A stretch of 53,130 bases of DNA. It comes from Moraxella boevrei DSM 14165 (GTDB taxonomy: Bacteria; Pseudomonadota; Gammaproteobacteria; Pseudomonadales; Moraxellaceae). Positions within the stretch are counted from its first letter, which is position 1. Each line of letters opens with the position of its first letter. Below, piece by piece: positions 18,994 through 27,854 of the stretch. Made by a program: the position numbers and the translations under genes. The stretch spans positions 105,405 to 158,534 of the forward strand of contig NZ_KB903793.1 of assembly GCF_000379845.1 (NCBI RefSeq), read 5' to 3'. The notes below the pieces were generated by a model that ran no database searches, was not told where the DNA came from, and was given only the letters and a program-made list of their open reading frames with translations.

Positions 18994-19545
18994 ATGTCTA
19001 CAAGAATGCTGTTAATTTTGGGTTTGGTGTGTATCATGATTGCAGGCTATTTTTATCGCAGTGGTGATAGCACGCTTGTAAATTTGAATTTAAAGCCGTC
19101 CGACATTGATTACCAAGCGACCAACATCAAGTCCATACAAACCGATAACACAGGCAACATTCATTACCAAATGACCGCCACAGGCGTAACCCATTACCAA
19201 ACGGTTCAAACCGCTATTTTGGAAAATCCCAATATCACATTGTATCAAGGCAATAAACAAACATTATTAACTGCAGGTAAAGCGACTTTTAATGAAAAAA
19301 AACAAATTGCTGAATTAACCGAACAAGTCAAAGTTACCAGTAACAATATGGATAACTTGCCAACGGTATTTAAAACCGAACAATTAACAGGAAATTTGCA
19401 ACAAAAAACGGTAGTGAGTCATCAAAAAGTGTTAGTAAATCAAAATGGCAATACCTTTGAAGCCCAAACCATGCTTGGTAATATTGCCACAGGCGACTAC
19501 CAATTTGAAAGAGTGGCAATGACCTTTTTGCCTGAAAAACCCTAA
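18994..19545 (+). CDS. lptC: LPS export protein LptC
   Basis: Bitopic inner-membrane protein that links the LptBFG extractor to the LptA bridge. One N-terminal membrane helix (about residues 4-22) and then a beta-jellyroll domain with SIQTDNTGNIHYQMTATG and LTEQVKVTS. 183 aa is normal. Identified both from sequence and from its place between kdsC and lptA. Confidence 0.9.
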   Translation: MSTRMLLILGLVCIMIAGYFYRSGDSTLVNLNLKPSDIDYQATNIKSIQTDNTGNIHYQMTATGVTHYQTVQTAILENPNITLYQGNKQTLLTAGKATFNEKKQIAELTEQVKVTSNNMDNLPTVFKTEQLTGNLQQKTVVSHQKVLVNQNGNTFEAQTMLGNIATGDYQFERVAMTFLPEKP

Positions 19546-19564
19546 TTTAACTGAAAGGTTATTT

Positions 19565-20089
19565 ATGTTATTTTTAAAAAAATCTTCACAAAAAATCGCA
19601 ATATTCTCGTTAATCTCATCGGTTAGTGTGGCAAGTTTTGCCTTACCGTCTGATGCCAACGAGCCAATCCGACTGCTTGCCGACAAAGCCACCTACAGCG
19701 AAAGCACAGGTAAAACCACCTATTCGGGTAACGTGAGCATTACACAAGGCACATTAAAAATGAATGCCCAAAATTTGTCGGTAAATTTATCGTCAGGGCG
19801 AGATATTGAAAGTGCGATTGCGACAGGTAGCCCTGCCACGATTCAACAAGTGGTTACCAAAGAAAAAGGACTTGCCAAAGGTCAAGCCAACCGCATTGAA
19901 TACAACGTCAAAACAGGTATCGTTACCCTAACTGGCAATGCCTACTTAACCCAAAATGGAGCGAGTTTTTCAGGTAATGTCATTCGTTATAGCCTAAAAG
20001 TGGGCGATGTGGAAGCAACGGCAAGGGGTAATAAACGAGTAGAATTGGTATTCCCACCACAAAACAGCAACAGATTGGGTGTTCGTTAA
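19565..20089 (+). CDS. lptA: LPS transport protein LptA
   Basis: Periplasmic protein whose stacked beta-jellyrolls carry LPS to the outer membrane. A signal peptide (about 1-27, ending FALPSDA) precedes the OstA-type domain: IRLLADKATYSESTGKTTYS and GNVSITQGTLKMNAQ. 174 aa. Located between lptC and lptB. Confidence 0.93.
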   Translation: MLFLKKSSQKIAIFSLISSVSVASFALPSDANEPIRLLADKATYSESTGKTTYSGNVSITQGTLKMNAQNLSVNLSSGRDIESAIATGSPATIQQVVTKEKGLAKGQANRIEYNVKTGIVTLTGNAYLTQNGASFSGNVIRYSLKVGDVEATARGNKRVELVFPPQNSNRLGVR

Positions 20090-20135
20090 ATATTAACAAA
20101 AAACTGTCTAATCAATTAATCAAAAAAGGAAAATT

Positions 20136-20879
20136 ATGTCTGCTAATGCCCCACATGAACACCTTGTGATGAAGCACCTTGCTAAACGTTACGGCAAACG
20201 TTGGGTTGTCAAAGACGTCTCATTTTCGGTGGAACAAGGGCAGGTTGTCGGTTTGTTGGGGCCTAATGGAGCAGGTAAAACCACCAGTTTTTATATGGTA
20301 GTTGGTTTGGTGAATATGGATAAAGGGCAAATCCAACTGGGCGAACAAGATATCTCACCGCTTGCGATGCACGAACGGGCAAAAGTTGGCATTGGTTATT
20401 TGCCACAAGAAGCATCTATTTTTCGTAAATTAACCATTGAACAAAATATTTTGGCGATTTTGCAAACTCGTCATGATTTAAATAAAAATGCACAAAAACA
20501 AGAACTTGAAAAATTAATAGCGGAGTTTCATTTGGAACACGTTCGCCATTCGCTTGGCATGAGTGTGTCTGGCGGTGAACGCAGACGCTGTGAAATCGCT
20601 CGTTGTTTGGCAAGTAATCCAAAATTTATTTTGCTTGATGAGCCTTTTGCAGGGGTAGACCCGATTTCGGTTGGTGATATTATGGATGTGATTACCACCT
20701 TAAAAAATCGTGGCATTGGCGTATTAATTACCGACCATAATGTGCGAGAAACATTGGCAATTTGTGAAAAAGCCTACATTGTGAGTGAAGGTGCAATTAT
20801 CGCTGAAGGCACAGCACAAGATGTGTTAAATAATGAATTGGTAAGAAAAGTGTATTTAGGTGATGATTTTGTGGTTTAA
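20136..20879 (+). CDS. lptB: LPS export ABC transporter ATPase LptB
   Basis: Cytoplasmic ATPase that powers LPS extraction with LptF and LptG. Walker A GPNGAGKT at 42-49, signature SGGERRR, Walker [13 protein letters not shown], and the H-loop DHNVRE. 247 aa; good ribosome site (AAAAGGAAAA). lptF and lptG are not in the window. Confidence 0.96.
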   Translation: MSANAPHEHLVMKHLAKRYGKRWVVKDVSFSVEQGQVVGLLGPNGAGKTTSFYMVVGLVNMDKGQIQLGEQDISPLAMHERAKVGIGYLPQEASIFRKLTIEQNILAILQTRHDLNKNAQKQELEKLIAEFHLEHVRHSLGMSVSGGERRRCEIARCLASNPKFILLDEPFAGVDPISVGDIMDVITTLKNRGIGVLITDHNVRETLAICEKAYIVSEGAIIAEGTAQDVLNNELVRKVYLGDDFVV

Positions 20880-20903
20880 AGAAATGTGAAATAGCACCAA
20901 ATC

Positions 20904-21338
20904 ATGAACATCAAAGAGCGGATTTTTCAAGCCATTTTATTTGAAACGCTTGCCATTATGTTGTCGTGGGGATTGGTAAAAATTCTCACGTTTTTTGGCT
21001 TTGGCAAACAGCAAACCAGTGAGAATAGCCATGTTTTATTGATGTTAATTGGCATTTCACTTATCGCGATGATATGGACATTTGTTTATAATATTGTCTT
21101 TGATAAAATTTTTACAGGGGAAAAACTCGCTCGTCCTGTGTGGGTGCGAGTGGTGCATATCGTGGGATTTGAAGGGGGCTTACTTTGTTTTACCTTGCCA
21201 CTGGTTATGTGGGTGATGAGCATTGGGCTATGGCAAGCGTTTTTGCTGGATATTTCTCTCACCGTGTTGATTTTGGTTTATGGATTTATTTTTTATTGGG
21301 TTTATGATAATGTTCGGGCAAAATGGGTAAAATCTTAA
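20904..21338 (+). CDS. PACE-family multidrug efflux protein, AceI-like
   Basis: 144-aa inner-membrane protein with four membrane helices in two tandem bacterial transmembrane pair domains. Each half starts with an R-x2-[Q/H]-x3-FE motif: RIFQAILFE (Glu14, matching the essential Glu15 of AceI) and RVVHIVGFE. AceI exports chlorhexidine and short diamines by proton exchange; substrates here are not known. It starts 24 bp after lptB and may be co-transcribed. The ribosome site is weak. Confidence 0.85.
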   Translation: MNIKERIFQAILFETLAIMLSWGLVKILTFFGFGKQQTSENSHVLLMLIGISLIAMIWTFVYNIVFDKIFTGEKLARPVWVRVVHIVGFEGGLLCFTLPLVMWVMSIGLWQAFLLDISLTVLILVYGFIFYWVYDNVRAKWVKS

Positions 21339-21341
21339 AAA

Positions 21342-21377
21342 TTGACAATTTTTTTAACTAGATTATACTGTATCTAG
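21342..21377 (+). promoter_or_regulatory. Promoter and operator of vapBC
   Basis: TTGACA (21342-21347) and TATACT (21364-21369) with a 16-bp spacer. The -10 box lies inside an inverted repeat, CTAGAT (21358-21363) and ATCTAG (21372-21377), so a bound VapB-VapC complex would block the promoter. Such autoregulation is usual for the family. Confidence 0.7.
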
Positions 21378-21403
21378 TACAAGTATATACAAAGGAGCGT
21401 TAA

Positions 21404-21640
21404 ATGACAGTTGCCAGTATTTTTAAAACCAACCAAACCCAAGCCGTTCGCCTACCAAAAGCCGTTGCCTTTCCCGAAAATGTGAAACAAGTGGAAGTTA
21501 AGGTGGTGGGGAATATACGGATTTTATCGCCTGTGGGGTCGGCGTGGGATTATTTTTTTGATAATGTAGAAGTGCCTGATGATTTTATGAATGAACGCAA
21601 TCAGCCAATGCCACAAGAAAGAGAGAGCATTTTTGAATGA
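21404..21640 (+). CDS. vapB: Antitoxin VapB
   Basis: 78 aa with the AbrB/SpoVT-type DNA-binding motif FKTNQTQAVRLPKAVAFP at the N-terminus and a C-terminal tail (about 45-78) rich in Asp, Glu and Pro that would wrap the toxin. Ribosome site AAAGGAG. Its last codon and stop overlap the start of vapC (ATGA), so translation is coupled. Likely represses its own promoter through the repeat at 21358-21377. Confidence 0.88.
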   Translation: MTVASIFKTNQTQAVRLPKAVAFPENVKQVEVKVVGNIRILSPVGSAWDYFFDNVEVPDDFMNERNQPMPQERESIFE

Positions 21641-22041
21641 TGACTTATATGCTTGATACCAATATTTGCATTTATGCAATGAAAAATAAACCCTTGATGG
21701 TGCGTGAACGCTTTAATTTTTTTCAAAATCAACTGTGTATTAGTAGTGTAATATTAATGGAATTGGCAGTTGGGGCAGAAAAATCTATGTATAAAGAAAA
21801 AGCCTTTAAAGCCTTAGATATTTTTAAAGACAGTCTTACTGTTTTGGAATTTGATGACAATGCCAGTTATCATACCGCTAATATTAAAGCCACGCTTGAA
21901 AAGCAAGGCACGCCAATCGGGGCGTATGATACAATGATTGCAGGACACGCCAGAAGTTTGGGTTTGATTGTGGTTACCAATAATGAAAAAGAACTTAAAC
22001 GTGTTGATGGGCTTAGAGTAGAAAATTGGACTTTGAATTAA
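21637..22041 (+). CDS. vapC: Toxin VapC, PIN-domain ribonuclease
   Basis: 134-aa PIN ribonuclease. Acidic active-site residues are in place: MLDTNICIY (first Asp), SSVILMELAVGAEKS (Glu), and GAYDTMIAGHA with VVTNNEKE near the end. VapC toxins cut tRNAs or rRNA at set sites; the target here is unknown. The start may be 21637 or the ATG at 21640. Intact, so the pair is probably functional. Confidence 0.9.
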   Translation: MMTYMLDTNICIYAMKNKPLMVRERFNFFQNQLCISSVILMELAVGAEKSMYKEKAFKALDIFKDSLTVLEFDDNASYHTANIKATLEKQGTPIGAYDTMIAGHARSLGLIVVTNNEKELKRVDGLRVENWTLN

Positions 22042-22090
22042 TTTGATGAGTATTGGCAAAGTTATATGGATGTAATGCAAAATGTTAAGT

Positions 22091-22582
22091 TTAATGAGTA
22101 TTTGTAGGAAATTGGGTTTTAAATGCTGTTAAATGGGTTGAAATTGTATCAATCCAATTTTTTTTATCAAATTTTCTTAATTCTTTGGCGGTATTCACTT
22201 TAAAAACATATTTTAACCACGCTTTTTGCCAATAACAGATGAGACCCAATTCGCCTTGTAAGGTTTTTAAATAATTTTGGTATAAAATATTGGCAACATC
22301 TATTTTTAAATACTGATATAAATATACCATATAAATATCAGCATAAGTGATAGAGCATTCATCATCACCCTCGTGTAATTTGTCCCAAAAATACTCATAT
22401 TCATCAAACAAATTATTTGGATAATTTTTTAAATTAAGATTGGGAAACTCACAGATTGGTTTTAAATAATTATCCAAATGATTGTCCACAATTCTAACAC
22501 AATCATCTTCAATATTAAGAATGGCAAGGGTATTTTGGAAAAGTGGCATTTTAGGATTGGAAATTGGATTAAGATGCGCCAT
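22091..22582 (-). CDS. Hypothetical protein, 163 aa
   Basis: Not recognised. A soluble protein rich in aromatic residues and Asn/Lys, with an acidic middle (HEGDDECSITYADIY). No signal peptide or membrane helix. Base composition is more AT-rich than in the radA gene beside it. No good ribosome site before either possible start (22582 or 22549). It lies between vapC and radA, in a place that looks like accessory DNA. Size and composition would suit an immunity-type or cargo protein, but that is speculation. Confidence 0.55.
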   Translation of the reverse strand: MAHLNPISNPKMPLFQNTLAILNIEDDCVRIVDNHLDNYLKPICEFPNLNLKNYPNNLFDEYEYFWDKLHEGDDECSITYADIYMVYLYQYLKIDVANILYQNYLKTLQGELGLICYWQKAWLKYVFKVNTAKELRKFDKKNWIDTISTHLTAFKTQFPTNTH

Positions 22583-22595
22583 TGTAGCAAATCTT

Positions 22596-22604
22596 TGTTA
22601 TAAT
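22596..22604 (+). promoter_or_regulatory. Extended -10 promoter of radA
   Basis: TGTTATAAT, 28 nt before the radA start. The longer word TGTTATAATGT is also found before the genes at 11260 and 49578. Confidence 0.55.
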
Positions 22605-22632
22605 GTGGATTTATTTTTTGAAGTAAAAAACA

Positions 22633-24036
22633 ATGGCAAAATCAAAATCTTCCTATGTCTGCCAACAATGCAGTGCAAATTTTGGCAAATGGTCTGGACA
22701 ATGTGCCGAATGTGGCGAGTGGAACACCCTTGTAGAAACCCCTACTATTAGCCTACCACCACACCTAAAATCCGCTCCCAAAAAATCCAGCAACAAAAAT
22801 TACGCAGGAGAGCAATCTGCCGTTATTCCCTTAAATGCCGTGCAATTATCCCTAGATACACGCTTGCCAACAGGCATTGGCGAGTTTGACCGAGTGTTGG
22901 GCGGTGGGCTTGTGGCAGGTTCGGTGGTATTAATCGGTGGCGACCCTGGTATTGGTAAATCCACGATTTTGCTACAAACAGCCATTCATATGGCAGGGAA
23001 CGACAATTTGGCAGGTAGTGCCTTGTACGTTACAGGTGAAGAAAGCCTATCGCAAGTCGCCATGCGAGCTAACCGTTTGGGATTACCGACCGACCGCCTG
23101 AAAGTTTTGGCAGAAACCAATGTAGAAACCATTTGCCACGCATTAACCGCAGAGCAACCTGCCATTGCGGTGATAGATTCTATTCAAACCTTATTTACCG
23201 AAGCCATTCAATCCGCCCCTGGTGGGGTAAGCCAAATCCGAGAATCCGCCAGTATTCTAACCCGTTACGCCAAACAAACAGGCACTTCACTTTTTTTAGT
23301 CGGACACGTTACCAAAGAAGGGGCGTTGGCAGGACCAAGAGTACTGGAACATATGGTGGATACGGTACTGTATTTTGAAGGGCAGTCTGATAGCCGTTTT
23401 CGTATGGTTCGTGCGGTCAAAAACCGTTTTGGGGCGGTGAATGAATTGGGTATTTTTGCCATGACAGACACAGGTTTAAAAGAAGTTGCCAATCCGTCCG
23501 CCATTTTTTTAAGCCGTTATGATAAACCGATTGCAGGCTCGGTGGTAATGGTCAGCCGTGAAGGAACTCGCCCTTTGTTGGTTGAAGTGCAAGCACTGGT
23601 TGATGATGCACAAGGTCAGCCTAGACGTATGGCTTTGGGGCTTGATTATCAAAGGCTTGCCATGCTTCTTGCGGTCATGCACCGACATGGTGGCATTCAC
23701 ACAAGTGGGCAAGACGTGTATGTCAATGTCGTAGGCGGTGTTAAGGTATTAGAAACAGGTTCGGATTTGGCAGTACTTTTGGCGTGTGCGTCCAGTATCA
23801 AGGAAAAAGCCTTGCCAAATCGTTTATGCGTGTTTGGTGAAGTGGGTTTGTCAGGCGAAATTCGTCCAGTCCCAAACGGTCAAGAACGTTTAAAAGAAGC
23901 GATAAAACACGGTTTTACTCATGCCATTGTGCCAAAAGCCAATGCTCCAAAAACCCAGTTGGAACAATTCACAGGATTAAACATTATCGTGGTGGAACGG
24001 CTTGATGATGCGATCAGTCAGGCGTTTGACTTATGA
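22633..24036 (+). CDS. radA: DNA repair protein RadA
   Basis: RecA-like ATPase that promotes branch migration in recombinational repair. A zinc finger at the N-terminus (C10, C13, C24, C27), Walker A GGDPGIGKST, the KNRFG motif special to RadA, and a Lon-like C-terminal domain (from about residue 290). 467 aa is normal. Confidence 0.96.
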   Translation: MAKSKSSYVCQQCSANFGKWSGQCAECGEWNTLVETPTISLPPHLKSAPKKSSNKNYAGEQSAVIPLNAVQLSLDTRLPTGIGEFDRVLGGGLVAGSVVLIGGDPGIGKSTILLQTAIHMAGNDNLAGSALYVTGEESLSQVAMRANRLGLPTDRLKVLAETNVETICHALTAEQPAIAVIDSIQTLFTEAIQSAPGGVSQIRESASILTRYAKQTGTSLFLVGHVTKEGALAGPRVLEHMVDTVLYFEGQSDSRFRMVRAVKNRFGAVNELGIFAMTDTGLKEVANPSAIFLSRYDKPIAGSVVMVSREGTRPLLVEVQALVDDAQGQPRRMALGLDYQRLAMLLAVMHRHGGIHTSGQDVYVNVVGGVKVLETGSDLAVLLACASSIKEKALPNRLCVFGEVGLSGEIRPVPNGQERLKEAIKHGFTHAIVPKANAPKTQLEQFTGLNIIVVERLDDAISQAFDL

Positions 24037-24222
24037 TTATTGTGTCAAACATTGTTTTTGTAGTTTTTGATTTGCTAAATCATAGATGCTGAGTTGGGTT
24101 TTGGGATAATGGGTCATTTGTAATTTTTTTAGTTGACTTTTAAAACCATTTGCAACAAACCGACCACTTGCTATCAACACAATGATTATCCCTGTTACTT
24201 TTAAGAAATAATGCGTTTTTAT
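24037..24222 (-). pseudogene. Possible gene remnant next to radA
   Basis: Minus-strand frame open for 61 codons, ending in TAA directly beside the radA stop, with no ATG. The translation is protein-like: a hydrophobic stretch (LKVTGIIIVLIASGRF) and then a basic, Gln/Lys-rich end (QLKKLQMTHYPKTQ, LANQKLQKQ). A GTG in the frame (about 24177) with AGGG upstream could start a 47-codon ORF. I cannot name the family. Confidence 0.3.
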
Positions 24223-24243
24223 TTATTTTATTTAAAAGGTAAA

Positions 24244-24264
24244 AAACAGGGTCAGACCCTGTTT
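24244..24264. terminator. Perfect GC-rich hairpin
   Basis: 10-bp perfect inverted repeat AAACAGGGTC / GACCCTGTTT with a single A between. It stands out by its GC content. Could be a terminator for radA and for the minus-strand gene ending at 24302, or a mobile-repeat relic; there is no long T run. Confidence 0.5.
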
Positions 24265-24301
24265 AATTGTGAACTTGTCTTGATAAAAAGTCAATAAAAA
24301 A

Positions 24302-24634
24302 TTAAGCATTCTCTGTTGCAAAATTAAAATATTTAGACTGACTATTAATAATTTTTTCCACCGCCTCAATCACTTCATCCACCACATCATCATATACCCC
24401 ATAATGCAATTCATTGCGAAATGAGGTAAACGGACTTTTACGCAGACCTGAACGCACTTCCGTGATGCCATTTTTATGATAAATAAAATCCACCTTGCCA
24501 TTACTGTTTAGCACAGAGCTTAACCGACCCTCTTGCACCATCATATCCACACGCTCAGGCATAAAAATATATTCATTCACATCTAGCGTCTTGTCTTCAA
24601 CCGCTTTTACAAACAAAGATTTCAAATCAACCAT
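24302..24634 (-). CDS. Hypothetical protein, 110 aa
   Basis: Not recognised. The frame is open from 24715, but the ATG at 24634 has AAGGA 6 nt upstream and begins MVDLKSLF, so I chose it. Predicted soluble alpha/beta protein; residues 80-100 form an acidic amphipathic helix (DDVVDEVIEAVEKI). Faces the gene at 24874 across an AT-rich promoter region. No known domain seen. Confidence 0.65.
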   Translation of the reverse strand: MVDLKSLFVKAVEDKTLDVNEYIFMPERVDMMVQEGRLSSVLNSNGKVDFIYHKNGITEVRSGLRKSPFTSFRNELHYGVYDDVVDEVIEAVEKIINSQSKYFNFATENA

Positions 24635-24873
24635 AAGAAATTCCTTAATAAAATTTAATAAAAATTGTGAAAAATAACTAAAATCGTTATTGTCTATTAT
24701 GCCAAATTTTACCAAAAAAATGTGTAAAAACTGTGTAAAAAATTAGGCAAATTCTGTTAAATTTTTTACAAAATATAAGGTATAATAAAAATATAGCAAG
24801 GCAAAAAATAATCGCATTTATCAAAAAAAGTTGATAATTGTTAAGAATTAAAACAATCTAAAAGGGGAATATC

Positions 24874-26001
24874 GTGTCAAAAAAGAAACATAAAAAACGA
24901 ATGCAACAAGCCATGCACCAAAGGCGAGAAGGTCAACTTGTTAAAAAAGTTAAAACCGCAGGTCATTTTAGTTACTTATCCAAACATGCGGTGAAACGCT
25001 TACGCCAACGCACACAGATGACTGCTGTGGAACTTACCCATTTATTAGACAATGGTGGTGTATTGGATATTGGCAAAAGTCCAGGACTAAATCGCCAATC
25101 TTTACTATTTTATAGCCCTAAAGATGAACGATGTTTTGTTGCATTACGTAACGATAATATTGGTAAAATCATCACGGTTTGGCTTTTGGAATATCATAAA
25201 CAGCTTGCGTGGGCAGTTACCGAAGAACAATGCGAACAAGCCAAACAATTATATTTAAATTACCAAAATCAGCATGAATTTTTGGACAAAGAAACCGTTT
25301 TACCAAAAGTATCAAAACTGCCAAAAGAGTCTAAAATTGAGAATGAGCCATCACCAACCATACATTCAGGCTTTATCGAGCGGCCCAAGCCAAAAAAAGT
25401 ATTGAAGTATCGTTTTGATAATTCAGAGTTGGTGAGGTTGCAACCACAACAAGCCGTGGCAACGCGAATGACCTTTTTCATTAGTGCATTGTATATTGAT
25501 AAACAGCTACAAGAAAAACGCAAGCGATTGTTAAAAATCACGACTGATATCGGTGAATATCATAATGATAATTGTCAGCTAATTTTGCAAAATCCCGAAT
25601 TGATAGGGGATATTGATGCGGTGATTGCCCAAAAACGCTTGCAACAAGGCAGTATTTACGCCCTTGTTATCCAAGATAAAAAGTATGAATGCCACAAAGT
25701 TATTGACTTGCGAGATAGTTATGAAGCATGGCTATATGTCAAAGCCTATCAGCAAAAATATCAACAAATGTTGGATTTATTGGCGAAATACCATAGTAAT
25801 CAACCATTGTTGACATGGCAATCACCCATTGATAAAGATGCAAACATGAACAAGGCGAAAATCACAGTAGTCGGTATGTATCAACGCTTGCCAAAATGGT
25901 TGTCTAACTTGATTTTTGCCATGATTTTAATCACCTTAATTTATCAAATGGTTAAACGCTTAAAACCATGGTCATTGCTAAAATCTTTGCAAAATCGTTA
26001 A
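24874..26001 (+). CDS. Uncharacterised protein, 375 aa, DUF4258-like N-terminus and C-terminal membrane helix
   Basis: GTG start with AAAGGGGA upstream. Residues 1-15 are very basic (KKKHKKR). Residues 30-120 (SKHAVKRLRQRTQ ... VALRNDNIGKIITVWL) follow the H-A-x2-R-x2-R pattern and late TV strand seen in DUF4258/BrnT-like small nuclease folds; this is an inference by eye. A Pro-rich linker lies near 150-180, a second domain of unknown type at 185-310, and one membrane helix at about 344-364 (LSNLIFAMILITLIYQMV). Single gene with its own terminator. Confidence 0.7.
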   Translation: MSKKKHKKRMQQAMHQRREGQLVKKVKTAGHFSYLSKHAVKRLRQRTQMTAVELTHLLDNGGVLDIGKSPGLNRQSLLFYSPKDERCFVALRNDNIGKIITVWLLEYHKQLAWAVTEEQCEQAKQLYLNYQNQHEFLDKETVLPKVSKLPKESKIENEPSPTIHSGFIERPKPKKVLKYRFDNSELVRLQPQQAVATRMTFFISALYIDKQLQEKRKRLLKITTDIGEYHNDNCQLILQNPELIGDIDAVIAQKRLQQGSIYALVIQDKKYECHKVIDLRDSYEAWLYVKAYQQKYQQMLDLLAKYHSNQPLLTWQSPIDKDANMNKAKITVVGMYQRLPKWLSNLIFAMILITLIYQMVKRLKPWSLLKSLQNR

Positions 26002-26017
26002 AAATATGTGATAAACT

Positions 26018-26064
26018 GTCGGATTATGCCGTAAAAAACTGGTTAATCCGACTTATACTTTTTT
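26018..26064. terminator. Terminator hairpin
   Basis: Perfect 9-bp stem GTCGGATTA / TAATCCGAC (26018-26026, 26044-26052), 17-nt loop, T run at 26059-26064. Lies between the converging genes at 24874 and 26075. Confidence 0.7.
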
Positions 26065-26074
26065 CAAGTAAAAC

Positions 26075-26869
26075 TTAACTTAAAATTAAGCTATCATCTT
26101 CAATTACTTCACCACGGGTTTTTTCAAACATATTGAGCAAATCATGCACCGTCATGCCTTTGCGTTCATTGCCTGAGACGTCAAGCACCACTTGTCCTTG
26201 ATGGAGCATCACAGTACGAGAGCCGTGAGCTAAGGCTTGCTGCATAGAGTGGGTTACCATCATGGTAGTGAGATGATTCTCCTGCACAATTTTGTCGGTT
26301 AATTCTAATACAAAGTTGGCAGTTTTGGGATCAAGGGCGGCGGTGTGCTCGTCCAACAATAAAATCTTAGATGGTTGCAGACTTGCCATCAGTAGGCTTA
26401 CTGCTTGGCGTTGTCCGCCTGATAATAAGCCCATGCGGTCTGTCAGACGGTTTTCTAAGCCGAGTTTTAAAATTGCCAATTTTTCCTTAAAAATTTCCCG
26501 ATTTTTGTGGTTTAACGCTCCTTTTAAAAAGCGACTTTCACCACGTTTGTACGCCAATGCCATGTTTTCTTCGATGGTTAAGCCTTCGCAAGTTCCCGCC
26601 ATGGGGTCTTGGAACACACGAGCGACACGGGCAGCACGTTGATGGGCAGATTTCTTGGTAACGTCCACGCCGTTGAGCAGGATTTTTCCGCTATCAACTC
26701 GTAATGTGCCTGCAATGGTGTTCAAAAACGTGGATTTTCCTGCCCCATTTGTGCCAATCACGGTTACAAATTCGCCTTCTTCAATGCGTAGGCTGATGCC
26801 ACGCAAGGCAAGGTTTTCAATCGGTGTACCTGCGTTAAAGGTCAAACGCAGATTGTCAGCTTGCATCAT
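26075..26869 (-). CDS. ABC importer ATPase (COG1101 type)
   Basis: 264 aa ATPase with Walker A GTNGAGKST, signature LSGGQRQAVSLL, Walker B ILLLDEHTAALDP and switch His (THSMQQALAHG). The LDEHTAALDP form is typical of the ATPase paired with ABC_sub_bind importers (TrpXYZ family). Ribosome site AAGGAAA. Last gene of the three-gene operon at 26075-28991. Confidence 0.9.
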   Translation of the reverse strand: MMQADNLRLTFNAGTPIENLALRGISLRIEEGEFVTVIGTNGAGKSTFLNTIAGTLRVDSGKILLNGVDVTKKSAHQRAARVARVFQDPMAGTCEGLTIEENMALAYKRGESRFLKGALNHKNREIFKEKLAILKLGLENRLTDRMGLLSGGQRQAVSLLMASLQPSKILLLDEHTAALDPKTANFVLELTDKIVQENHLTTMMVTHSMQQALAHGSRTVMLHQGQVVLDVSGNERKGMTVHDLLNMFEKTRGEVIEDDSLILS

Positions 26870-26891
26870 AATGTTTTCCTTAGTGTGCAGG

Positions 26892-27785
26892 TTAGTGGCG
26901 TTTTTTTAGCAAATTACTTTTGATTTTTGGTAGAATTAACGCAATAATCACCAGTAACGCGGTGACTAAATTCAAGTCTTGTGGGCCAAAACCAATATTG
27001 CGTAATGTGTCACTAGATAGGGCAATTTGGATAAATAATTTGTATAAAATCGCCCCAATCAGTACCGATAGCGTGATAAATAACGTCCGTTTTGACGGTA
27101 AAATCGTTTCACCAATAATCACCGCTGCCAAGCCAATCACAATCGTACCTACACCGATGGAAATATCTGCACCACCTTGGGTTTGGACAAATAGCGCCCC
27201 TGCTAAGGCAATCAACGCATTGGAAATCGCCATACCGACAATCGTCATGCGTGATGTATGAATCCCTTGGGCTTGCGACATTTTTAAATTTGACCCTGTA
27301 GCTCGCATGGCTAACCCTGTTTCGGTGTTAAAAAACCAATCCAAGAACAATTTTGCCAAAATCACCACACCACCAATCACCACGCAACGCATCCAAAAAC
27401 CGTTGCTATCATTAATCAGTCCCATAAAGACGGTCGGTTCGCCGAGTAGTGGTAAATTAGGGGCTTGCATGATACGCAAATTGACCGAGTAAAGTGCAAC
27501 CATCACCAAAATACTGGCAAGTAACTGCAAAATCCCGAGTTTGACGTGTAACCACGCAGTGACAACCCCTGCTAAACTGCCCGCTAACATCCCAAAAATA
27601 CAAGCAAGCCAAGGATTAGACCCTGCGATAATAGATACCCCTGCCACCGCACCACCTAATGGAAAACTACCATCAGCGGTCAAGTCAGGAAAATCCAACA
27701 CACGAAAAGAAATATAAACGCCTAAGGCGACCAGTGCATAAATTAAACCACTTTCTAATGCACCAAAAAAAGCAATTAACGACAT
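26892..27785 (-). CDS. ABC importer permease (COG4120 type)
   Basis: 297 aa with about eight or nine membrane helices and the branched-chain-type permease segment GLAMRATGSNLKMSQAQGI. The ATPase follows after 22 bp. Substrate of this family is tryptophan/tyrosine or other small compounds in characterised members, so it stays open here. Confidence 0.9.
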   Translation of the reverse strand: MSLIAFFGALESGLIYALVALGVYISFRVLDFPDLTADGSFPLGGAVAGVSIIAGSNPWLACIFGMLAGSLAGVVTAWLHVKLGILQLLASILVMVALYSVNLRIMQAPNLPLLGEPTVFMGLINDSNGFWMRCVVIGGVVILAKLFLDWFFNTETGLAMRATGSNLKMSQAQGIHTSRMTIVGMAISNALIALAGALFVQTQGGADISIGVGTIVIGLAAVIIGETILPSKRTLFITLSVLIGAILYKLFIQIALSSDTLRNIGFGPQDLNLVTALLVIIALILPKIKSNLLKKRH

Positions 27786-27854
27786 AGTAATATCACATCA
27801 AAAAAATTAAGGCTTGCCAATCAATCTAGCAAGCAATCAGGAGTTATCGTAAAC

